From Conus ventricosus (taxonomy: Eukaryota; Mollusca; Gastropoda; Neogastropoda; Conidae), in contig CM031615.1 in NCBI GenBank assembly GCA_018398815.1, positions 51,510,647 to 51,543,924 on the forward strand: DNA of 33,278 bases, in the 5' to 3' direction. A program made the translations under genes and the position numbers. Under the pieces are notes generated by a model. It searched no databases. It was given only the letters and a program-made list of their open reading frames with translations, and was not told where the DNA came from. Positions 22,801 through 31,336 of this stretch are shown piece by piece; positions within the stretch are counted from its first letter, which is position 1; every line of letters begins with the position of its first letter.

Positions 22801-23035
22801 TCCCCTGACCAAACCCCTCCAAGGTTTTTGGGCATTAAATTTCTTTTGATTTTTTCCCCTTCTTGGGGGTGCCCTTTTAACCAACCTTTACTAGAAAATT
22901 GGTTCCCCCCGGGGAATAAAAACGAAGGCGGGCAATTTTTCTTTCACCATGAAGGGCCTTAAACTGTGAAGCAGGACTTTACGGAAAAAAGCTGGTATTT
23001 TAAAGGTTCACCTTACCTTTTTTCCCCGGGAAACC
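19841..23035. other. Unassigned, strongly homopolymer-distorted sequence
   Basis: The worst-looking part of the window: continuous alternation of short A, T, G and C runs, with no microsatellite, gene, RNA or repeat that I can support. Phe-Pro-Lys-Gly-rich frames simply reflect TTT, CCC, AAA and GGG codons. Confidence 0.55.
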
Positions 23036-23039
23036 GGGC

Positions 23040-23310
23040 TATGCACAGATAATTGGTACTTAGATTCCGTATTAGCCTGACTTGATCCACTGAAGAGAAA
23101 TATTGAGCTTAGTCCAAAGCTCAACCAGGTAAATGATCATTTCGTCATTGCTGACGTCACTCTGTCTAGATTGTCCTGTCCCTGAGTCTGCACCCGGGAA
23201 AGGTGTTGACTTACGTTACCGTAAGTCACCATTGTTATTGGATAGTCCTCAAATAGGGTGGAGGACAGAGAGACATCATGAGTTATTTTTGAATAATGTT
23301 TTAATTTCAC
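23040..23310 (+). repeat. Repeat R3, copy 1
   Basis: First of five diverged copies. It carries a CACTGAAGAGAAATATTGAGCT lead-in, TGATCATTTC, a TGACGTCA octamer (23152-23159), CACTCTGTCTAG, CCTGAGTCTGCACC, a perfect hairpin (23207-23228) and a closing GACAGAGAGACATCATGAG. The left edge is lost in the distorted block. The strand is arbitrary: all five copies share this orientation. Confidence 0.8.
23207..23228. other. Perfect 9-bp hairpin within R3 copy 1
   Basis: TGACTTACG at 23207-23215 and CGTAAGTCA at 23220-23228 are exact reverse complements around a TTAC loop. R3 copy 3 has the equivalent TGATTTA...TAAATCA at 24753-24773. The function is unknown. Confidence 0.7.
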
Positions 23311-23424
23311 AAAATCCCCAGATCAAAACATAATCTCCTTCTGCTGCCCTCAGAGAAAAAGAAACACCCGAAGGTGCTGGGGAGGACCCAGAGAAGCACT
23401 GTCTTCGCCTGCCTTTAGAGTAGT

Positions 23425-23470
23425 CCTGTACCACCCTTGGAGGCCTCCGCTGTGTTGACTATGGTACAGG
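23425..23470. other. 9-bp inverted repeat enclosing a 10-bp palindrome
   Basis: CCTGTACCA (23425-23433) and TGGTACAGG (23462-23470) are perfect reverse complements. The 28-nt interval contains the palindrome GGAGGCCTCC (23439-23448). The surrounding 23311-23690 is readable non-repeat sequence in which I see no gene. Confidence 0.55.
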
Positions 23471-23699
23471 CACGCACAGGACACTCCATTAAGATATCAA
23501 GGGACATAACTGCTCCTGAACAGAGGTAAATTAGACTACAGGATGCAGCTCATAACAGCCTTAAAGTAGCATCCCCATGGGTGTACCAGCCCGTATTTCA
23601 TGACTGCAGAGCCCTCAGGTGTTACATTCCATATTTCTCATCTTTGCTATTTTTCGCGTTGATTGGTTGCTGTCTTCCAAATTAACTAACCTTGACTAG

Positions 23700-23885
23700 A
23701 AATTGAAGTTCAGCAGTAATAGACGACAGGCTGTCAATATAGCATGCACCACTGAAGCCTAATACTGTGATAAGTCAGAGACCTTTACTGAGAACGATGA
23801 TTATTTCTCCACGGTTCACGTCACTCTGTCTGGAACGTCTTTCCACTTCAGAGCCTGCTCTTGGGAAAATGTCCCAGCTCCTTTC
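23700..23885 (+). repeat. Repeat R3, copy 2 (partial)
   Basis: Shorter, diverged copy: CACCACTGAAG lead-in, GATGATTATTTCTCCACGG, TTCACGTCA (23815-23823), CACTCTGTCTGGAACGTCT, AGAGCCTGC and GGGAAAATGTC. The hairpin and the GACAGAGAGA end are not recognisable. Core spacing from copy 1 is about 675 bp, less than the 890 bp of the later copies. Confidence 0.7.
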
Positions 23886-23994
23886 ACCCTTGATGTCTGC
23901 TTCTTAGGAGATGCAGTGATGTGTGGTGGAGACACATACGAATTGGGGATTACATTTCCCTTCAGTTCCGTACATTCCTGTCTCTAATAGTTTT

Positions 23995-24158
23995 TCTTTT
24001 CTTTTCTTTTTCTCTTTTTTTTTTCTTTTTCGGTTTGTTTTTGTGTTGGTTTCTTTATTTATTTCCCATGAATTCTATGAAGTGAACCTCTCTCCGTCTG
24101 TCTGTCTGTCTGTCTCTGTCTCTGTCTCTGCCTCTGCCTCTGTCTCTGTCTCTGTCTC

Positions 24159-24239
<81 letters not shown>
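23995..24239. repeat. T-rich and compound (CTGT)n-(CTCTGY)n-(CT)n microsatellite
   Basis: A T-rich stretch (23995-24060) is followed by CTGT tetranucleotides (24096-24113), CTCTGT/CTCTGC hexanucleotides (24113-24157) and a long (CT)n array to 24239. The graded change in unit along one tract is typical of slippage acting on point-mutated dinucleotides. Confidence 0.88.
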
Positions 24240-24246
<7 letters not shown>

Positions 24247-24349
24247 ATGTGGTGTACTTATGGGAGACAAGAATGTAATCGTATATAATGTAATGTCCAG
24301 GTTTCATGCCGACCACACCTCCTCTTTGTCCAGCGCCTCTTTTGTTAAG

Positions 24350-24855
24350 CGAGTGTTCAACTCTACTTTATTGGTTGGTTGACAGTTTTTGTGGGTTTTT
24401 TTGCCACAAATAAGCCTGTATGGAGAAGTATTTTCAGTTGTTTTGTTGTTGTTGTTGTTGTTGTTGTGTTGTTGTTGTTCATTCTTTGACTAAATTCATA
24501 CGTTCACTCGCGTCTTCAGTTTTTCTTCTTAGGCGTCTCCAAACGAGGCTCTAAACCATGTTCTTAGGCATGCAGACTTACTTTTAAGCCACCCTTAGAA
24601 TTCCCTCGGTGACAGATGTCAGATGCTGCTCCACAGAAGACAGCTATTGAGCGAAGTCCAAAGCTCATGCCAGGCTAATGATCATTTTTTTCACGGTTGA
24701 CGTTACTCCATCTAGGAATTTCTGTCCCAGAGACTGCACCTCGGAAAGGTGTTGATTTATTTCACGTAAATCATTGCTGTTCGCATTAGAGTCGATAAAA
24801 GTGATTAGGAACGGAGACAGAGAGACCTCATGAGGAATTTGCTGAGTAATATGTA
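24350..24855 (+). repeat. Repeat R3, copy 3
   Basis: The longest clear copy. A T-rich and (GTT)n start (24440-24480) leads to TTCTTCTTAGGCGTCTCCAAA, CCCTTAGAATTCCCTCGGTGACAG, a GAAGACAGCTATTGAGC lead-in, TGATCATTT, GTTGACGTTACTCCATCTAGG, CCCAGAGACTGCACC, GGAAAGGTGTTGATTT and GACAGAGAGACCTCATGAG. Copies 4 and 5 follow the same order, so the full unit is at least 450 bp. I see no coding frame or RNA polymerase III box in it. Confidence 0.82.
24753..24773. other. Hairpin within R3 copy 3, equivalent to the copy 1 hairpin
   Basis: TGATTTA (24753-24759) pairs with TAAATCA (24767-24773) around a seven-nucleotide loop. Relative to copy 1, one C-G pair has become T-A, so pairing is kept while the sequence changes. 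Confidence 0.55.
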
Positions 24856-24914
24856 TGTCTCGTTCTGGCTGAATTGCTTGTGGCTTACATGTATAGCTAT
24901 TTTTTAATGGAATT

Positions 24915-24919
24915 TCTCT

Positions 24920-24982
<63 letters not shown>

Positions 24983-24992
24983 CTCTCTCTCT
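24915..24992. repeat. (CT)n microsatellite
   Basis: CT dinucleotide array with a few CC and TT interruptions, between R3 copies 3 and 4. Confidence 0.9.
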
Positions 24993-25144
24993 AACTCGCT
25001 CCACTGATGACAACTATTTCATATACAATGGAGCTTCCCAATGACTTGTGGAGGAGATACCAAAGTGGTTAGACATTACAATACTCCAGTTTTCATAACC
25101 AACTATTTCTTCGTTTTGACCAGCCTCTTTTTCAAATGAATGGT

Positions 25145-25320
25145 CTTTTCTAGTTTCTTGATTGATTGATTATTTGATTGACTGATTGATTCCTTCTTTC
25201 CTTCCTTCCTTCATTGTTTCATTTATTGAACATTAACTGATTCACTGATTAATTGAAATTTTAATTGGTTATTGATTAATTGACTGACTGATTAATTGAC
25301 TTTGGCAATAAACAATTGTG
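25145..25320. repeat. Degenerate (GATT)n / (CTTC)n tetranucleotide tract
   Basis: Imperfect TGATTGATTGAT words, a TTCCTTCCTTCC run near 25193-25213, then further ATTGACTGATT words. This looks like an old decayed tetranucleotide satellite. Confidence 0.75.
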
Positions 25321-25329
25321 ACCGATATG

Positions 25330-25740
25330 TTAGTTGTTTTTTGTTGTTGTTTTTTTTACTTCTTTGACCATATTTACGAAAGTGCATGAACTTTCAAGGA
25401 TTTGTTTTCTCCCTAGGCGTCCTCAAAGAATACAATCTGCCCCTTTTTCTACGTAGACAGACGTATATTCTGGCCGCTCTTAGAACTCCCCAGGTGACAG
25501 ACCTCTGCGTTTCCCTCTCCACCCCCACTGAAGACAAACATTGAGCTACGCCCAAGACGTCACCTCACACAAGCGATCATTTCTTCATGGCTGATGTCAT
25601 CACTCCGTCTGGAACTTTCTGCCCCAGAATCTGCTCCAGGGGGATGTGCTGACATCTTTCACTGAAATCATTGTTCTGGAGAGAGTCAATACAATGGGGT
25701 CGAGGATAGAGATACGTCATGATGTATTTATCGAGCTTCA
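25330..25740 (+). repeat. Repeat R3, copy 4
   Basis: Same order as copy 3: T-rich/GTT start, TCTTTGACCATATTTACG, CCCTAGGCGTCCTCAAA, CTCTTAGAACTCCCCAGGTGACAG, CACTGAAGACAAACATTGAGC, GATCATTTC, GCTGATGTCATCACTCCGTC, CCCCAGAATCTGCTCC and a closing GATAGAGATACGTCATGA. The hairpin site is decayed, with five of seven pairs remaining at 25650-25670. Core spacing from copy 3 is about 892 bp. Confidence 0.8.
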
Positions 25741-25789
25741 TTACACATATATTTTCATCTAAACTGTTTACGTCTTATGTTTGTCATAG

Positions 25790-25811
25790 TTTACTACTAC
25801 TACGACTACTA

Positions 25812-25877
<66 letters not shown>

Positions 25878-25900
25878 GCTACTACTACTACTACTACTAC
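25790..25900. repeat. (ACT)n microsatellite
   Basis: A trinucleotide array of more than 30 units with a few single-base breaks (ACGACTACTAACT near the start, one TGCT). The Thr-rich frame across it is an artefact. From 25901 to about 26370 the sequence is readable but I recognise only a possible decayed tRNA-like fragment near 26213-26262. Confidence 0.92.
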
Positions 25901-26372
25901 TCTCTCTTTCATGTATACTTGCGCAGTGCTCAAAAGCGATGCACACATGCTAGTCAGTACCACTTTAATTGCTACTTCTCTGCATAAAAATTATGTTTTG
26001 ACTGCATACTTTGCAATCATCTTTGTATTGTGCCATGTGCTGGCAATCATGCATGTGTTGTGCCATGCTTTCATTGCAGCTGGAATTTCGTGTCTGTTAA
26101 AGGCGTTTTCTGCCAGTTTCTCTTTGATTTATCTCTCTTGGTGATGGAAAAGCCTTAAGCTGGTCAAATAGGGGGGTGATCAGCCCGACCGAATACTGAG
26201 AACACTGCAGAGGTATGGACGTGATAGTGGTGCAGGACGACAAGTCGTTGGGTCAATACCAGGGACGAATGCACAGTGACTTTATAACCGGTTGCCATTG
26301 TGAATACAGGGGATGGGGTGAATGGCACATGTAAATGATGAAGAAAGTAGCCTGTTCAATTCTGATGACTTG

Positions 26373-27090
26373 ACTTCAACGATATTGATTTTCTTATTGA
26401 TGAAGACTCTGATTGCAATGATGCTCGTGGAGTAAAGTCAATATGTTCTAGAAATAATAATGTTGATGGAAAAAAGGATGATAAAAGTATTTGCAAAGTG
26501 TCATCTTTTCTACAAGTGACAAACTGTGACACTGCCACAGTTCTTCTGGGGGTCGTCTCAAAAGAAGACTTACAGAGAGCAAATCAGGGGTGGTCACTGG
26601 GATGGCATGTCGTCTTTTCAAATGAAAAAAAAAAGACACGCCGAGACTTGATAAGACGAAATAGTGGGATGAGTGAAAGCATGTTTCATGGCAATGACTG
26701 TGATGACTACAGAGAGTGTGAGACATGTTTGTTTGTGTTTCTACGTTGGAAAGTGAATGGAATCTTGTCCAAAGTAAATACTAAGGAATCTTTTGATTAA
26801 CATTTGATTTTATGTGTCTCACTGAATCTTTTGTAGACTATTCCCAACATTTCATTTGTCCAGGTTACACTGTTGCTTTTAAACTAGGCATTCGTTTGAC
26901 CAAACAAGGAAGAAGATCTGAAAGAATTATTTTGTTTAATCAAATATATGTTTTGTCCCATATTAAGGATATTAAGAGGGCCATTCAAACGATCGTCTTG
27001 TTTTCTTAGATAAAATTGCTTTGGGTTTGTAAAAGAATGTTGAAAAAGTGTTTACACATACACCACTTTAAGGCTTATCTTATTATATCC
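26373..27090 (+). pseudogene. Non-LTR (LINE) retrotransposon fragment, endonuclease domain remnant
   Basis: The first frame (26373-26800) has no stop for about 140 codons. It ends in FLRWKVNGILSKVN, which resembles the WNVNGL.SKL start of LINE apurinic-type endonucleases. A frame change near 26797-26802 continues as DFMCLTESFVDY (the LTE(T) motif with the catalytic Glu) and then GYTVAF...LTKQGRRSERIILF, where the family usually has a GG pair after GRRS. A further shift near 27010 gives LDKIALGL.KNV, resembling the next endonuclease strand. Frame changes, stops, loss of the first motif Asn (WK for WN) and absence of a reverse transcriptase downstream mark it as dead. No ATG starts the first frame. 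Assignment is by motif recognition only. It lies in the enlarged gap between R3 copies 4 and 5 and may be an insertion there. Confidence 0.7.
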
Positions 27091-27304
27091 ATTTTATGTT
27101 GGCAATGTTATAATTTAGCTTAAAGAATTTCTGCTTTTTGCTTGCATGCTTGAATTGAATGCTATATATTGGACTCCGCCCTCTTTTAAAGCGTTATAGT
27201 ATGAATGCGTAGCTCAAAGGAGGTAAATAACATGTTCTCATGTTTCTTATGTTGTATTTTAACCAAAGTATGATAGTGTTATTGCTGTGCTGTTGTCTGT
27301 TTAT

Positions 27305-27440
<136 letters not shown>

Positions 27441-27559
27441 TGCAGTGTCCAGCTGATTTCTCGAGGAGTGTAGACAGTTGTAGTGCATCCTATGCAATGG
27501 TGTTTTCATGCAAAACGTATATCCACTCTGTTTCCCTCCTTTTTCGAGTGAGTATACTT

Positions 27560-28075
27560 TTCTTCTTTATTGATTGGTTGAGGTTTTTCTTTTGCTTTTC
27601 CACCGACTATGACAGTTATTTACGTCCCCCCCCCCCCCCCCCCCCCCCTACACACACTCATTCTTGACCATGTCGATCCATTCAGGCAAGCCTTCAATGG
27701 TTTTTTTAAAATCTTTTTTTCTTCTCTTTTTCTTTTTGGGCGTCTTCAAACTAATGCTCCCCATCCTTGTTCTGTGCAGACAGAGGCACATTTTGCCTGT
27801 CCCTTAGAGTGCCTCCTGTGACGAACGTTAGGCATTGCCCTGACTCGTCCAGCTGAAGATAAAATATTGAGCTAAGCCCAGGACCTCACCGTAGGTTAGT
27901 GATCGTTTCATCGTGGTTGACGTCACTCTGTCTATACACTCTCTGCCCCAGAGTCTGCACGAGGGAAGAGTGCACCTTAAACTATCATTGCTCTCAGGGC
28001 AGTTGATGAAACTGGGTGAAGAATTCAGAGAACAGAGAAAAATCATGGAGTACATTTTTTTAATATAAAATGTTG
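27560..28075 (+). repeat. Repeat R3, copy 5
   Basis: Contains a T-rich start, TTTTGGGCGTCTTCAAA, CCTTAGAGTGCCTCCTGTGACGAAC, GCTGAAGATAAAATATTGAGC, GATCGTTTCATCG, a TGACGTCA octamer (27918-27925), CACTCTGTCTAT, GCCCCAGAGTCTGCAC and AACAGAGAAAAATCATGGAG. A C23 homopolymer (27626-27648) has grown inside it. Core spacing from copy 4 is about 2329 bp. The region corresponding to the hairpin no longer pairs. Confidence 0.8.
27626..27648. repeat. C23 homopolymer
   Basis: Uninterrupted run of 23 C inside R3 copy 5, in otherwise readable sequence. The complement could form a G-quadruplex. Confidence 0.85.
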
Positions 28076-28203
28076 CAGGCTGAAATATCATCACCAACAA
28101 AAAATGGAATGTAAATTTCTATTCACAAAGCAAGAAAACAAAATAATAAACAGCTCATTCAATAACCATTATACTGATTATGATATCAGTATAATAAACA
28201 CGA

Positions 28204-28215
28204 TAATAATAACAA

Positions 28216-28271
<56 letters not shown>

Positions 28272-28434
28272 ATAGTAGTAGTAGTAGTAGTAAGTAGTAG
28301 TAATGATAATAACAATGATATTATATTAGTAATAATAATAATAATAATGAGGAGGAGGAGGAGGAGGAGGAGGAGGAGGAGGAGGAGGAGGAGGAGGGAG
28401 GAGGAGGAGGATAGTAGTAACAGTGATAATGGTA

Positions 28435-28513
<79 letters not shown>

Positions 28514-28740
28514 AAAAATAATAATGAAAATGAGGTTAATAAAGATAGAAGAAGAAGAAGAAGAAGAAGAAGAAGAAGAAGAAGAAGAAGAAGAAGAAGA
28601 AGAAGAAGAAGAAGAAGAAGAAGAAGAGCAGCAGTAGTAGTGGTGGCTGCAGCAGCAACAACAACAACAACGAAGAGGAGGTGGAGGAGAGGAGGAGGAG
28701 ATGAGAAGAGAGAGGGGGGAGGAAGAGGAGGCGGAGGATA
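28204..28740. repeat. Five-part trinucleotide tract (AGT)-(AAT)-(GAG)-(GAT)-(GAA)
   Basis: Successive arrays: AGT at about 28216-28300, AAT at 28330-28348, GAG at 28349-28410, GAT at 28434-28513 and GAA at 28549-28628, then a purine-rich AGG/GAG tail to about 28740. Neighbouring arrays mostly differ by one base per unit. Plus-strand frames give Val, Arg, Asp and Glu runs, and minus-strand frames give Ser, Ile and Leu runs; these are artefacts. Confidence 0.93.
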
Positions 28741-29255
28741 GGTACAATAACAGGAAACATTATGGAAAAAAGAAGAAAGAGATTTAAGAAAAAATTTCTC
28801 AAGTCACGTTATCAGTCAGAGTGGGGAGATTTTTTGTTTCTTTTCAGTGACCTTTTTCTTACGTTTGGCGCTTATTTCTGACTCCCTTCATTGTATTGAA
28901 GAGGACTGTAGTTAATACATTCCATCGGCGAGTGTTGATAAAGTCGAAGGCGCTGATTTTTTTTTATATATCATTCAACAATTGATGAAACAATTCTGAT
29001 GAATAGTAAATGAAACTATCGAAGACTTGTCCAGCTTTGGGGTCTGTGATATCTGATAGGAAAATGTCAGTGCACAATTTGAAAAGAACATCATCGAGAA
29101 AAAAATGCCGAGAACAAACAGTTTTTGCACATTTGTGAAATAAAACATGCTCATCACAACGTTTTACACAGAGACAACATTCACATTGTCTAGATGCGAC
29201 TAAAAGAGATGATATAAAAGAATGAATTAAGTTGACGAATGCTGTCTGAAAGCAT
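28741..29255. other. Unassigned AT-rich sequence
   Basis: Readable, AT-rich, mixed-composition sequence. The longest open frame (minus, about 60 codons near 29157-28975) has no recognisable domain, and I do not call it. Confidence 0.5.
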
Positions 29256-29257
29256 AT

Positions 29258-29340
29258 TCAGCCAAATGGTGAAATAGTTCAGTGCGTTTAAAGTGATATT
29301 GTTTTCACAGGTTTGAGCCAGTGAGCAGGAGATCGAGTGA
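29258..29340 (+). repeat. Possible tRNA-derived SINE fragment
   Basis: TGGTGAAATAG (29267-29277) fits the A-box consensus TRGYNNARNNG. GGTTTGAGCC (29310-29319) fits the B box with one mismatch, 43 nt from A-box start to B-box start, as in tRNAs. GTGA/TCAC could pair at the anticodon-arm position, and the bases flanking the B box pair imperfectly. No acceptor stem closes, so it is not a working tRNA. A (GA)n array follows shortly. Confidence 0.35.
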
Positions 29341-29355
29341 ACACGCCAACGAGAG

Positions 29356-29462
<107 letters not shown>

Positions 29463-29610
29463 TGTGAAAAGATTTGAAAACATATTTCCGATGAGTCTTA
29501 CTCCCTTGAACAATGCAGATGAAGGACGAACGAATCGAAACTAAAATTGGAAGAGCTGGAAAATCTAAGTTAAATTGTTAAAAAAAAAAAAAAAAACTTT
29601 TTTTTTTCTC

Positions 29611-29853
29611 TCACGTAACAATTACAATGGCTGCAGGTTTGCGTGCACTCCATTTCCCGTGAAGCTCACCAACGGTTTCTGAAGACCTGACAACACTTAA
29701 ACGTTGCTGATCTGCTTCAATCTCTTGGAGGCTGGGTCGATGACATGAATTCACGTGCACCCTCCCTTCCACCCGTTTGTTGGCATTAGAAATGGGAAGG
29801 CCATTGCTTGGGGTGCATCTTTGTATTTTTCTATTATTTTTGAGTTTCTTCAT
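29611..29853 (-). CDS. Unrecognised 80-codon open frame, doubtful
   Basis: This minus-strand frame begins MKKLKNNRKIQ, has mixed composition (unlike the repeat-derived frames) and ends ...AIVIVT at a TGA. I recognise no domain. It lies just downstream, in the minus direction, of the LINE reverse transcriptase remnant at 29993-29900. A T10 run on the plus strand (29598-29607), read as A10 on the minus strand, follows its stop. It may therefore be LINE C-terminal or 3' sequence rather than a host gene. The GTGAG at its end would also fit a splice donor, so a short exon is an alternative. There is no independent support. Confidence 0.15.
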   Translation of the reverse strand: MKKLKNNRKIQRCTPSNGLPISNANKRVEGRVHVNSCHRPSLQEIEADQQRLSVVRSSETVGELHGKWSARKPAAIVIVT

Positions 29854-29866
29854 TGAATAATGCTGG

Positions 29867-29993
29867 AAATTAGTGACACTCTACCTCAGGCGGCTGGAAA
29901 TACTGAACATGATTACAACTGCAGAGAAGTAAAACGGGTGTGTATACAAGACAATGTGAGATATGAGGACATCACATAAAGATAGTTTTATTA
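29867..29993 (-). pseudogene. LINE reverse transcriptase remnant, downstream half
   Basis: Read on the minus strand from 29993, NKTIFM is followed, after a stop or frame change, by VLISHCLVYTPVLL. This resembles the N-K-x-[VI]-[LF]-M-x-K-[IV]-L segment found C-terminal to the fingers/palm core in many Jockey- and CR1-like LINE proteins. It continues the fragment at 31175-30830 once the intervening 836-bp element is removed. The assignment depends on that junction and on motif memory. Confidence 0.45.
29981..29993. repeat. Target-site duplication, left copy
   Basis: GATAGTTTTATTA, matching GACAGTTTTATTA at 30830-30842 with one mismatch. It flanks the tRNA-headed element directly. Confidence 0.75.
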
Positions 29994-30829
29994 CCAGCCA
30001 CCGTGGCGAAGTGTTTAGTGTCGCGGATTCCCAGCTGGGAGGTCGTGGCTTCGATTGCCGTCAGAGTCATGTGGGATTTCTCCTGCGCCGTCCGGCTCCG
30101 ACCCAGAGTTGAGTTTGCTGCGGGTTCATTTGGGAAGACTGGGACCACACAGTGGAGTTTCATCCACTTAATGGATGCGTCTCTGAGAGTGTTGCTCAAA
30201 TTTCCTGACCAACACTGCAGGTGTCTGTATCTCTCTGGCCTGGTTGATGCCGGGATATATTATGAAAAGAAGTGTAGAGTACAGCCCTGTCATGCAGTTT
30301 CAGACCGGAATGGAAATCCGTCGCATCACCTTCATCCTCCTCATTGTTATGCGTCAGCATATAAAAGACTCAAATTCTGTGGCCGTTCCTGCCTGCTTTC
30401 ATGGTGACCTAAGTTTTTGATGTCATCTCCACGTTGTGGCCATGCTTTGGTTCCGTCGGGGTCACCAGTATCGGCGAGCCCATAGCCGCTGCCGTTGGAC
30501 GGATGTGGTGGCACCCTCCGGAAGGAGAGCTCACTCATGCCGGCTCCGCAATTAAGCAATTATTGTCGTCAGTAGGGGCTTAGTAGGTGGTGTCCTGCAT
30601 ATATTGGATCAGAACAGGCGCCGCTGAACACCACCAAAGTGATCCGGCAGCAGTCTCCTCCGGTGGGTTGCCTCTTGACGACTTGACATTGACTGCTCCC
30701 TGTGGATTGCCGGTGCCGGGGCTGCGGCGGGACTGACCGGGCTGCGGCTGTGGATGGGTGTCGGAATGAGCGGCGTGGGTGCACTGCCACTGAGGTGGCA
30801 CAGAAAATGGGACAGCCTAAAAAAAAAGG
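29994..30829 (+). mobile_element. tRNA-headed retroposon (SINE-like), 836 bp, complete with TSD and A tail
   Basis: The 5' end reads like a tRNA: a seven-base arm GCCACCG (29997-30003), an A box TGGCGAAGTGT (30004-30014, one mismatch) and a B box GCTTCGATTGC (from 30048, two mismatches) 44 nt away. The palindrome TCCCAGCTGGGA (30029-30040) lies near the anticodon-arm position. The body is GC-richer than the flanks, has no long coding frame and ends in A9 (30819-30827). The 13-bp flanking duplication shows a single insertion event by target-primed reverse transcription. RNA polymerase III would transcribe such an element, and a partner LINE would mobilise it. At 836 bp it is long for a SINE, so the second half (about 30560-30818) may have been acquired from another repeat. 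I do not recognise the family. Confidence 0.7.
30004..30059 (+). promoter_or_regulatory. Internal RNA polymerase III promoter (A and B boxes) of the retroposon
   Basis: A box at 30004-30014 and B box at about 30048-30059, 44 nt start to start. This is the spacing expected if they derive from tRNA positions 8 and 52. Mismatches in both boxes mean activity is uncertain. Confidence 0.5.
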
Positions 30830-31175
30830 GACAGTTTTATTAATAGCAGTAAGTCCAAAATGAAGAATCTGTGGTTGCTTGTGATCGGGGAAGAGAAGTG
30901 AAGGTAGTTTGAGAATACGTTTAAAGAGAACGTCTATACAGGCTTCTACTGGATTTATAATGACGTTTAACTTACCCAATCCCAACCAAGTTCGATGCAG
31001 AGTCTATACCTGGCTGCATTATGGATACAAAACAGTTTCCTAGAGCGTTAATTAAGAAAACAGTTTCCCCCCTTGAGGAATAATGTTTGTTCAGACAGTT
31101 CTTTTTTCAAAGTACTGAAATATTATTAGACCATTGTATTGCATTATCAAGTGCAAGGCCAATCAATTTGTTAGT
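30830..31175 (-). pseudogene. LINE reverse transcriptase remnant, upstream half
   Basis: On the minus strand from 31174, NKLIGLALDNAIQWSNNI resembles the LG...DN.L.W...I strand after the RT palm in LINEs. Further on, IMQPGIDSASNLVG resembles the A.I.P.IDY.S..W segment. Next, SLYRRSL in one frame and VLFKRILKLPS in another match the SLHRRALKLIL-type helix. The ITAINKT end falls at the insertion point of the tRNA-headed element. At least three frame changes and several stops show decay. Its left part is the right copy of the target-site duplication (30830-30842). Confidence 0.55.
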
Positions 31176-31336
31176 ATTTAAGTTCCTCCAACTCTTTGTC
31201 ATACATCTTTAGACGTTGCAAGCTCGTTTAATGTTTTGCCGTTTCTCTCTGGTATTACCTAACATAAGCTTTGATTTGAAAAGGTAAAATGGCTTATGGA
31301 TGACCATCTGTAGAGAATATGACAATAGCCAAAGTA

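Larger units (their letters stand above)
3546..23035. other. Low-fidelity, homopolymer-distorted sequence block
   Basis: Over about 19.5 kb the sequence is dominated by short homopolymer blocks (AAAA, TTTT, GGGG, CCCC in succession), unlike the flanks. GT arrays here are broken by TTTT and GGGG runs, while (CA)n, (CT)n and (GA)n arrays at 27.3 and 29.4 kb are clean. The block starts near the 1000-N gap and ends fairly sharply near 23035. I infer poor consensus (uncorrected long-read sequence or collapsed repeats). No reading frame in this block should be used as gene evidence. Confidence 0.7.

Noticed and set aside
26213..26262. A second tRNA-like head just upstream of the LINE fragment (TGGACGTGATAG and GGGTCAATACC)
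   Set aside because: The A-box match is poor and the spacing is about 34-37 nt, too short; too weak to annotate.
26812..27009. A separate small host gene of 65 codons
   Set aside because: It continues the LINE endonuclease pattern of the preceding frame after a frame change, so it is part of the same remnant.
28104..28637. Asp/Glu/Arg-run acidic protein
   Set aside because: It is a translation of successive trinucleotide arrays.
29994..30560. Functional tRNA gene at 30 kb
   Set aside because: The head has tRNA-like boxes but no closing acceptor stem, mismatched boxes and a long retroposon body.
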